Source of the DNA: Asparagopsis taxiformis
Taxonomy: Eukaryota; Rhodophyta; Florideophyceae; Bonnemaisoniales; Bonnemaisoniaceae
NCBI GenBank assembly: GCA_030407315.1
Contig: JALQPE010001715.1
Coordinates: 25,559 to 89,558, forward strand
DNA length: 64,000 nt
Direction: 5' to 3'
Shown: one piece after another, positions 56,480 through 64,000 of the stretch
Layout: every line of letters starts with the position of its first letter
How positions within the stretch are numbered: position 1 is the stretch's first letter
Position numbers and translations under genes: made by a program
Notes under the pieces: generated by a model
Told to the model about the DNA's origin: nothing
Seen by the model: only the letters and a program-made list of their open reading frames with translations
Database searches by the model: none

Positions 56480-59400
56480 ATGGAATGCAAGTATGAAGGG
56501 TGCTTCTACTACTGCGTAGATGCTTATGCGCTCGCGCTGCATGAGCGAACGTGTCGCTACCGTTTCAACCCCTCTCCCCAACATTTCAACAACGCTCGTG
56601 TCCCTGCCGTCACCCATGAGCCTGCTCGAAACGGCGACCATGATTCCCCGCAACCCAGCTCCCCAGACCCAGAATCTGGTCGTGCTTCCTCCAGCGACTC
56701 ACCCTGTGACGCTTCACTGCCACCAACCTCAACCCCCTCCCGCGCAGACCTCCTCGTGCAATCCCTCGCCGCCAGTCTCACAACCCTCGAGTACAAGGCC
56801 GGCGCTGGCCGCGTGAGCGAAGTCATCACCATCCTACAAGACCCCGCATTCTCCCTAGAAAAGTTCAACAGCGCCGTTCGCACCGTAGAAGAATGTCGCC
56901 ACGTTACCGCTTCCATGGTCGAAACACATTTCCGCACCGAAGGTTACAAGAGCCACATCATTCCAGACAAAACTGGTAAGTACTCGGCACAGCTGTACCT
57001 CCGCGACCCAGTCGACATGCTCCGCAGGCAGTTAGCACTGGCTAACGACCAAAATACTCTCTTCCACCCCTCCCCACAGACCGCCCCAGACGGCACCGCA
57101 ATATTTTCTCATCCCCTACACACAGAATTCGCGAAAACGCTGCACCAGGTTACTAGACAGCGCGTGCAGCTCTCGGAAGATCCACAGGTCGTATGGGCAG
57201 AGGAAAATGATCCCACCGCTTCCTCCTTTGCCGGCCTCCTCCAAGTGTACTCCGACAAGAGCAGCACAAGCCTCAAGAGCTCCGCAATCGTCGCATACCC
57301 CATACACGTCACACTGCTCAACTTCTCCGCCCCCCTCCGTCGCCACTGCATCCGTACCGGCCTCACCATCGTCGGGTATCTTCCGTACATTGTTAACCCT
57401 TCGTCCAACGCCTTGTTCGGTGATGAAATGCCGACAACCTCTAGTTCTGCTAGTCGCGCTCGCAAAATTGATATTCTTCATAAAGCACTCGAAAAAGTGT
57501 TTTCGTCCCTATCCACCGCGTTCTCTTCCGGGTTCCCCTGCACAGACTCCACTGCAACTGCCCGCCAATGCTTTCCCATCCTAGCCAATTATTGCTGCGA
57601 CTTTCCAGAGGCCAAAGAGCTCTCATGCACTCGCAACAGCACTACCACCACACATCCCTGCCACCGCTGCTACATCCCCGCCACTCAACTTGAATCCAGC
57701 GCGCCACACCAGCCCCGCTCCCTCGATGATACACGCTCTGCACGCCAAGAGAGCGCTCAGGAGCATACAACTGCTCCGCTCGAAGCTCTCTCCCTCCTCG
57801 AACAACACTCTGTCCTCGAATCGACCGCTCTTTTACCCACCAACAGTCCCCTAGACCCCTACAACATTTTCTCCTTCGAGCCTCTGCACAATCTCCACCT
57901 CGGCATCTCAAAGCTCATCAAACAGTGCATTGTCCACCGCCTCAGCTCCCCAGACCTCACCACCACTGCCTCCCATTCCGGGACACCTCGCACCTTCAAG
58001 AAGGTGAAAAAATCCATCCTCGCCGGCTCAAACAGCATTCTGTCCGCTATCGAACGCGACTACTACATCACCGGTCTTCATGTCGACTTCTCCAAGGGTG
58101 AGAAGGGCACCAATTTGAACGGCCTCTTCACGGAGGACGGCATACGCGGCATGCTCGCAGCCAAAGACTATCACCATGTCGACATGGTGTTCCCTTTCAT
58201 CGCAGCATTCATTGACACATGCTGTGACGAAGTAGATACAGCCCCCCTCACTTCCATCTGCACGCAATACTCTGACCTCGTCGCATGGGTCATGAAACGC
58301 GGTCGCATCAAGCACTGGACTGCCGCCGAACTAGAAAGCCTCCAGAACTCCATTTCCTATTTCAAACAATCAATGCTCTCCACCCTCGGCCCATTCCACA
58401 CCACAGGTCTCAAAACTTTCAAGTTCCATCTTCTAGACCATCTTCCCGGTGACTTGCAGAGATATGGCGCCCTGGAACACATTGATGCAGGCCCCTACGA
58501 ACACTCGCATCTTCTGTTCAAACAGAGTTATAGGAAAACCTCTCGAAGGCGCTCCACAGCCATGGAAGAGACTATTCGCCACATGGAATTCTCCTTGGCC
58601 ACTCCAACTGGTCATACCCCATCGAACACATTGGGAAACGCACGCATGATATCGCCCACAGACGGTGCAGTACTCGTTCGCGACGGATTCACCGTTGCAC
58701 TGCACGACTTTGCCTCCCTGCTGCCCGATGCAACCCTCCTCGTTGCAGATATCGACGGACAGCCCGATCCTGCCACTCTTTTGCCGCTGCACAACTCCTC
58801 GTTCCCGTCTGGCACCATAACGCTATTCCAGCAACTCGGTGACACAGCTGCACAAGCGTTCCTCACCCTCGCTAGACTGCGCGCCACGGCAGAAGGCCCT
58901 CCAATACATGACATGGACATTTCCGTCACCGTGGTAAAGTCCGCCTACGTCATGGGAGGGTACGTCCCAGATGCCGACGACTTTGACCCGCACAGTGGCA
59001 TGCTTCGCCCCACAAACGTGTCGAGGCACAAGCAGCAGCGCGTCTTTGCAACTTCATCGTTCGGCCCCGCAAAGAGATCGCAGTACTCCTTTGTCGTCAT
59101 CTCCGGAACTGCCGATGACTACAGAACCATATGGGTAGGGCGCGTCCTGGCACTGGTACGCCTGCAGTCTCCAAACCTGTTTCAACCTGTAGAACTCGCT
59201 TTCGTTCAGTATATGACCTGCTTTGCCCCAAAAACCGCTGTGGAAAAATCACTTGGGTGCATTTGTTTAAAGTGGTCCACATGGGACCCGGACAACGGAT
59301 CCGTTGACAGCAATGACACTGCATCCCACAGTGCAGGTGGTCCTTGGTTTGACCTCATTCCTGCATCTACTATATCTGGCACCGTGCACATCGTACGAAG

Positions 59401-59518
59401 TAACTTTCCAGTCAAGCCATTTACGAAACAAATGCACTGGTCGGACCACCGTTTCTATCTCAACCGCTTCTACACCAACACTGATTACCAATTCACAGAT
59501 GATAATGAAGAAGAATAA
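56480..59518 (+). CDS. Plavaka-like (CACTA/CMC) transposase, 1012 aa
   Basis: Intact frame. N-terminal C2H2/C2HC-like finger (C3, C8, H21, C25). Then DDE core: YSDK (257-260, first Asp D259) followed by AYPIHVTLLNFSAPLRRH and VGYLP, the block typical of Plavaka proteins (YSDK...YPVY.TIGN...RR...GYLP); CCDFPEAKELSCTR (D374) with PCHRCYIP at 393-400; SFEPLHNLHLGISKLI (acidic residue at 467); KFHLLDHLPGDLQRYG near 648-663 with a YRKTSRRR basic stretch. This order is that of the TNP2-type transposases of CACTA elements, which cut at both ends and leave 2-3 bp duplications. Family assignment is from remembered motifs. Divergent from the micro-exon gene, convergent with the next gene. Plavaka is best known from mushroom-forming fungi, so its presence here is notable. 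Confidence 0.75.
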   Translation: MECKYEGCFYYCVDAYALALHERTCRYRFNPSPQHFNNARVPAVTHEPARNGDHDSPQPSSPDPESGRASSSDSPCDASLPPTSTPSRADLLVQSLAASLTTLEYKAGAGRVSEVITILQDPAFSLEKFNSAVRTVEECRHVTASMVETHFRTEGYKSHIIPDKTGKYSAQLYLRDPVDMLRRQLALANDQNTLFHPSPQTAPDGTAIFSHPLHTEFAKTLHQVTRQRVQLSEDPQVVWAEENDPTASSFAGLLQVYSDKSSTSLKSSAIVAYPIHVTLLNFSAPLRRHCIRTGLTIVGYLPYIVNPSSNALFGDEMPTTSSSASRARKIDILHKALEKVFSSLSTAFSSGFPCTDSTATARQCFPILANYCCDFPEAKELSCTRNSTTTTHPCHRCYIPATQLESSAPHQPRSLDDTRSARQESAQEHTTAPLEALSLLEQHSVLESTALLPTNSPLDPYNIFSFEPLHNLHLGISKLIKQCIVHRLSSPDLTTTASHSGTPRTFKKVKKSILAGSNSILSAIERDYYITGLHVDFSKGEKGTNLNGLFTEDGIRGMLAAKDYHHVDMVFPFIAAFIDTCCDEVDTAPLTSICTQYSDLVAWVMKRGRIKHWTAAELESLQNSISYFKQSMLSTLGPFHTTGLKTFKFHLLDHLPGDLQRYGALEHIDAGPYEHSHLLFKQSYRKTSRRRSTAMEETIRHMEFSLATPTGHTPSNTLGNARMISPTDGAVLVRDGFTVALHDFASLLPDATLLVADIDGQPDPATLLPLHNSSFPSGTITLFQQLGDTAAQAFLTLARLRATAEGPPIHDMDISVTVVKSAYVMGGYVPDADDFDPHSGMLRPTNVSRHKQQRVFATSSFGPAKRSQYSFVVISGTADDYRTIWVGRVLALVRLQSPNLFQPVELAFVQYMTCFAPKTAVEKSLGCICLKWSTWDPDNGSVDSNDTASHSAGGPWFDLIPASTISGTVHIVRSNFPVKPFTKQMHWSDHRFYLNRFYTNTDYQFTDDNEEE

Positions 59519-59595
59519 ATCTAAATCGCAGCACTCTATTGATAATGTACTACATGATAAACCTTCTAGTCAACGTCACATTTACTGCACTAATT

Positions 59596-61665
59596 TCAAC
59601 CATCCTCCATTACGCCAAAACCGTTATCAGCAGTGGCTGCATGGCGCCGCTCCATGCCCCCATACTGTGGGGCATTGATTTCGACATTCAGGTTTGCAGT
59701 CAGGTGTCCAGCATATGGGTCAACGACGAAAAGTTCTGCGCCAATTAGTCCTTGCGCAATCACACAATCCATTACAGCACCGAGGTTTGACGTAATATGC
59801 GATTGAATCCAATCCTCGGACACTAGAACAAGTGATGAGCAGCGGTTTACATCATCAACGACATGAACAATTCCAGACCCCTCTCCGCTTTGCCACACTT
59901 CAACAGCCTCTCTCGTCACAGTACGGCTTGCAAACACATGCCGTGACTGTGCACTAGTCCGCTGTTCGCTCTCGACAACGTCCGTTTCTTCCCTTGCTTG
60001 CGAGCCTTGGAGACAAGACATGCAGTACACCACCATACCAACTAATTGCTGAAAAGCTACCCCCACATATTGACTGTACCGCCTTGTAAACTCCTTCTGC
60101 CGTGCACCTCCTTTCCCCTTCGGTTCATCCAAACACTCCACAGTAGTCACTAGCCAAGCATCCAGGCGCGCCAGCGTTAGTATGCTCGTCTCTATGTCCA
60201 TTACTTGTTCTGGTCGTATCGAATAACCCCTGAAGATGTCCAGCACATTCACAGCTACTCGGTTGTTAAACCATGCATCACCATTCACTTCCATTTCGAA
60301 GCTGTCAGGAACCAAGCCTTTGCTGTATCGCAGCTCTGAGAACGGTGCCGTTCGCCACCTCCCCATATCCAAATCACCGTTACTTTCCCGTTTCAAAAGC
60401 TTCTCAGACGCTTCGCGCTTTTGTTCCTCTCGCTCGTCCATCTCAGCTCGCGTCGTCAGCATCGTGCATCTAGACATTAATTTTGTGTACCCCAGCGAAC
60501 CGAACAATCTGTCCCTCGCATTACGCTTCCGTGCACTCATCACGTCGGACAGTTTCTGCGTCACCTTCACTTTCAATTCCTTGCTCCCCGCCACAGCCTC
60601 TTGACAGCACACACGCTGCTCCTCATCGGAAAACACATCACACCACGGACTTTGACGCAGTACGTGTCGCACCAAGTCATTCAGCAGATCACTCTCGTCC
60701 CTGTACGAAGGTGTATACCACTGCAGATTCTTGATGATATAGCCCGGAGGGGTAGCAATATATCCTACACCGTTTTCGCTCCAAAGTGCCCCTTCTACCG
60801 GCTCTACCTCGATGGTACGTCCAGTCCAACGTCTCTGCGTTTGTTCCGCTATAGGGTCCAGCTCCATAGTCTCGTTCTTGCACCACTTTGTCAGGTTTTC
60901 CTCAACCGCCCTAAGAACTCCAAGGTATTTCACAGGAATGGCTTTCTGTATTTTCGACTTACCGCCACCGTGATCACTGATTCTACCTGTTCTCGCAATT
61001 GCAGTAAGGCTGGCATTTTCCGCCTGCAGAGTCTTCACCTTAGCCTCCAACGCAACAATCTCCGTGGTGAGCGCCTTGTTTGCTATGTCCTGGCTAAACA
61101 CTTTTTTTTCCAGCTCCGCGATCTTCTTCTTCTGCGCATTGATGCGACTCGCCATTAAATCGATGGATTCCGGCGGATGCAACCTCTCTGCCCTCACCGT
61201 CCCCCCATCTCGCACGCTATCGGGAATATGATGTCCTCCATCGCCAATAGCCTGACGTCGCGGGGGCGTTACGCGCATATTTGGCACCAATGACACTCTG
61301 TTGTGACGAGGCCCGCACTCCGGCTGCTCTCTCCCCTCAGTACCACCTGACCGCCGATGATAGTTGGCATCCTGTGAACGTTGCTCAGAAACAACATCCC
61401 TTGCCGCTATCCTCGGGTCCCTGACTGCATTACCTGCTGGGGCTGATGTACTCGGCATAGTTGGCGCAGTGGGGGTCACAGCCTCCAGTGTGTCGGAAGC
61501 CCCCGGCTGGGACTCCGTCTGCAGCACCTCCGCATCTGCCAACCCGGGAGGAACTACCTTTGCCATAGCACTCTGCCGCAATTCCAACATGTTTTGAGCC
61601 ACTATCATGTCATCATCATGATGTTCACTGTCCCTGCGAGCACGCTTGCCTCGGTCAAGCCCCAT
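59596..61665 (-). CDS. Coiled-coil protein, partner of the transposase (at least 689 aa)
   Basis: Minus strand, tail to tail with the transposase with 77 bp between stops. The first ATG in frame is at 61665; the frame is open to 61962 without an ATG, and another frame has MPPRIAKKAPKPPGLQ at 61882, so the true N-terminus may need a splice or shift near 61660. Contents: basic patch GKRARRDSEHHDDD, disordered linker, coiled coil with heptads (INAQKKKIAELEKKVFSQDI onward to about 50 residues), then a folded C-terminal 400 residues with KYLGVLRAVEENLTKWCKNE, DVMSARKRNARDRLFGSLGY. No family recognised. By position it corresponds to the second gene of CACTA elements (TNPA-type subterminal-repeat binder); this is inference. 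Confidence 0.6.
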   Translation of the reverse strand: MGLDRGKRARRDSEHHDDDMIVAQNMLELRQSAMAKVVPPGLADAEVLQTESQPGASDTLEAVTPTAPTMPSTSAPAGNAVRDPRIAARDVVSEQRSQDANYHRRSGGTEGREQPECGPRHNRVSLVPNMRVTPPRRQAIGDGGHHIPDSVRDGGTVRAERLHPPESIDLMASRINAQKKKIAELEKKVFSQDIANKALTTEIVALEAKVKTLQAENASLTAIARTGRISDHGGGKSKIQKAIPVKYLGVLRAVEENLTKWCKNETMELDPIAEQTQRRWTGRTIEVEPVEGALWSENGVGYIATPPGYIIKNLQWYTPSYRDESDLLNDLVRHVLRQSPWCDVFSDEEQRVCCQEAVAGSKELKVKVTQKLSDVMSARKRNARDRLFGSLGYTKLMSRCTMLTTRAEMDEREEQKREASEKLLKRESNGDLDMGRWRTAPFSELRYSKGLVPDSFEMEVNGDAWFNNRVAVNVLDIFRGYSIRPEQVMDIETSILTLARLDAWLVTTVECLDEPKGKGGARQKEFTRRYSQYVGVAFQQLVGMVVYCMSCLQGSQAREETDVVESEQRTSAQSRHVFASRTVTREAVEVWQSGEGSGIVHVVDDVNRCSSLVLVSEDWIQSHITSNLGAVMDCVIAQGLIGAELFVVDPYAGHLTANLNVEINAPQYGGMERRHAATADNGFGVMEDG

Positions 61666-62679
61666 CTCTCTCCGCGCCGTTCTCCCCTTCCTCACTTTCT
61701 CGCTGCGGATCCCCAGATCTGCGCCGGTCCGTCTTGCGACTACCGGACCGCGGTTCAATGCTGCCGGTAGGCCCAGACCGCTTCTTCGCACGGGATTGTC
61801 GGGCACTCGATACAGCAGCTGCTGACCGGGTTTTCTGGAGGCCCGGAGGCTTTGGAGCTTTCTTCGCAATACGCGGCGGCATAATGAAGCTTTCCCGGAA
61901 GCGATGGAACGATTGAGTTGCACGAGATACAAAAAAGATTGCTGTATAGTGTCGGTAACCACAACGGTCTGCGATGAACGTTCAGGTCAGGTCAAGTACC
62001 GGATAATACGCCAACAGCCCAGATTGTATACGGTAGGCAGTCATCAACAGTATTTAATGAGGTACAATTACAGCTGTCGAGCTAGGCCGCGAGCACCCCT
62101 ATGTCCGGAAGACGTCCTGATTTGAATTAAAATTTGGGCTATTCTCAAAAACATGCACATGTGAACATGTTTTTGAGATGGGGGTGTGCCGTACGGCACA
62201 ATCGACCGCCCAAATCGATGTTTTTTGCAATATTTTTTTTGTGCCCGAAATTTTAGAATTTCTGGGCTGGCCAGCAATGCAATCGAGCTGGACATCCACC
62301 GGACGTCCATTTCAGGTTGGTCGTGAGAGAGCGGGGCGGGACCATGATGGAACAAGGACCAAGACCTGTCCCTGGCGTATTGAGCCTGAAATTGACCCTT
62401 CGTCAGACGCCATTTAGCCTTACAGTTGGTGCTTACAGAAGCCAGTGATGACCCCGCTCGGGGCGGCGGTCGGTTCCTGGGGCCGTTGTGGCCAAATTAG
62501 ACACCCTGATTTGAATTAAAATTTGGGCTATTCTCAAAAACATGCACATGTGAACATGTTTTTGAAATGGGGGTGTGCCGTACGGCACAATCGGCCGCCC
62601 AAATCAAGGTTTTTTACAATATTTTTGCTGCCCGAAATTCTACAATTTCTGGGCTGGCCAGTAATGCATTAGCTATGTG

Positions 62680-63130
62680 CTCTAAACCGATTCTAACAAG
62701 CAGAAAGAATCCTCTCCTTCATGACGATGCTCTCGAATTGAGTGCAATGCAACGGACTCCCTCCAGGAGAACGACAAAGCATCGTCTTTTGCAAGACATT
62801 TTCGTACGAAAAATAATCGAAACACATATTTGACTTTAACCTAACAGCTATCGCGAGCACCGTACTCAGCTAAATTTCCTCTGTAATTTCCTTCCTCCAA
62901 CCAATCAATAGCCGCTTGGTCACAGGCTTAAAAGCCTTCCACTATTTGTCCTATCCATCGAAGAGGGTTCGATCCAGGCCTTGATGGGTGTGGAACCCGA
63001 GAACTTGAAAATGGAACATATTGCGACAGAGATGAGATGTCATTCTCTTTCGTTTACTTTTTTTCTAACAAGATTCTAAACGTCTACGCAGCGGAACGAA
63101 CCCAATGTCGTCCGTCCGTTTTCAGCCCGG
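62680..63130. other. Spacer in element 3
   Basis: Between palindrome units; no gene seen. Confidence 0.3.
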
Positions 63131-63140
63131 TGAGATGTTT

Positions 63141-63475
63141 TTGCCATTAACGGAGGTGGAGGCGGCTATGGAGGAAGCCTGCGGTTCGGGTATTCTTTCC
63201 ATTAACGGAGGTGGAGGTGGCGGCTTTGGAGGAAGCCTGGAGAACATGTGAGATGTCAGTACCCATGGATCACAAGAAAAACATGTAGAGGTCCAGTTTG
63301 GATATTGTTGCCATTAACGGAGGCGGAGGAGGCGGCTACGGTGGAAGCCTGGAGAGCATGTGAGATGTCAGTACCCATGGATCACATGAAGAACATGTTG
63401 AGGTGCGGTTCGGATATTCTTTCCATTAACGGAGGCGGAGGAGGCGGCTACGGTGGAAGCCTGGAGAAGAATAGA
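63141..63475 (+). repeat. Glycine-codon-rich tandem repeat
   Basis: Four copies of a block with CCATTAACGGAGG and GGCTACGGTGGAAGCCTGG, at about 63148, 63200, 63311 and 63422, the last three about 111 bp apart. Each block would read SINGGGGGGYGGSLE, but stops (TGA after GAACATG) separate them, so a continuous protein is not encoded in one exon. Confidence 0.75.
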
Positions 63476-64000
63476 ATAGTCCTATACCCATGGATCACAA
63501 GTAGACGTAGTTGGGCTCCTTTTCGAAGCCCATTCGTCTCTTGAATAAATTTAGCACCCAAATCATATACGATTGCCGAGTTGACACCCCGTATGTCTCG
63601 TTGGTAGAAATAGCAGGGGTTCCACCACTCAGCTGGCGGGAAGTAGTTACTGATTATATGAGTATGGCTTAGCTCCCGCCAAAACCGATAGCTCTGGGCT
63701 CAGGTTCTCCAAATGTGGTTATACGAATGTGTTCTGACAATGGTAGAAAGACGAATATCTGCATCCTGCTTTGAATTAAATTTGGGCTATTCTCAAAAAC
63801 ATGCACATGTGAACATGTTTTTGAGATGGGGGTGTGCCGTACGCACAATCGACCGCCGAAATCGATGTTTTTTTGCAATATTTTTTCCTGCCCGAAATTG
63901 TAGAATTTCTGGGCTGGCCAGCAATGCATCTGAGTCGGACATCCCACGTCCAGTGGCCGTCCGGGATTTCGCTCACCTGGTAAGCGTGAGGCACCTGTTT

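Larger units (their letters stand above)
62110..63955 (-). repeat. Palindrome units on the R side of element 3
   Basis: Minus-strand units at about 62110-62320, 62478-62670 (with CCCAAATCAAGG where others have CCCAAATCGATG) and 63771-63955, the last with one base missing in GTGCCGTACGCAC. Orientation relative to the R end is as in element 2. Confidence 0.85.
53813..64000 (-). mobile_element. Giant DNA transposon, element 3 (R end plus transposase, truncated by window end)
   Basis: Starts CGTCTGTGTTTTCGAAGTGG at 53813 inside the Copia 3' LTR. R-end organisation matches element 2 in inverted orientation: minisatellite, 24-bp repeats, micro-exon gene. Beyond that it encodes a Plavaka-like transposase and a partner protein and then palindrome units in the orientation expected on the R side. 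The L end lies outside the window. This is the likely autonomous member. Confidence 0.85.

Noticed and set aside
61666..61962. N-terminal extension of the partner protein to a 788-residue frame
   Set aside because: The extension has no ATG and overlaps a competing frame that does; start left open.
1..64000. Virus-like giant transposon (Maverick/Polinton or Teratorn type)
   Set aside because: No DNA polymerase, packaging ATPase, capsid or viral protease is seen in any of the giant elements; the piggyBac-like gene is a host for the insertion and not part of the element.
1..64000. Starship-type element with a tyrosine-recombinase captain
   Set aside because: No such recombinase is readable, and the ends are inverted repeats with a 2-bp duplication.

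Overview
The window is a repeat-dominated piece of a eukaryotic nuclear genome. Host genes that can be read are uninterrupted, small and widely spaced, and a nuclear tRNA-Cys carries a 20-nt insert in its D arm, a position known for ectopic tRNA introns in red algae. A multicellular red alga (Florideophyceae, Chondrus-like) is therefore the best guess. It is an inference, not a proof.

Layout. 1-11515: the right part of a giant DNA transposon (element 1), whose terminus at 11515 sits inside a Gypsy retrotransposon (11516-17943, minus strand). 17950-18475: tail of a Copia element. About 18479-33165: host island with a duplicated two-gene block (small basic protein plus WD40 protein), a small zinc-ribbon ORF, two orphan ORFs, tRNA-Cys and a decayed NB-ARC/WD40 gene. 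34037-49253: a piggyBac-like transposon split by a complete 11,148-bp giant element (element 2, 36796-47943). 49254-53812: a decayed Copia element, probably with its 5' LTR cut by the piggyBac element and its 3' LTR cut by element 3. 53813-64000: a third giant element running off the window.

The three giant elements form one family. All visible termini read CGTCTGTGTT[C/T]TCG inward, followed by GGACGCGGACGTCC. Element 2 is flanked by AT/AT, and removing it with one AT rejoins the piggyBac transposase in frame. One end type (L) carries a decayed ORF with a zinc-finger-like motif. The other (R) carries minisatellites and a gene read outward that appears to be built from alternating 18-nt and 12-nt micro-exons. 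Both ends are followed internally by about 230-bp units rich in perfect palindromes. Element 3 encodes a Plavaka-like (CACTA/CMC superfamily) transposase and a convergent coiled-coil protein, making it the likely autonomous type. Element 1 carries, between palindrome units, a 1320-aa protein joining a ParB-like domain to a C-terminal 2-oxoglutarate/Fe(II) dioxygenase-like domain, which is absent from the collinear region of element 2 and so looks like an exchangeable cassette.

The best candidates for an undescribed system are this giant transposon family, its ParB-dioxygenase cargo, and its micro-exon gene. All assignments are from reading the sequence; no database search was run.
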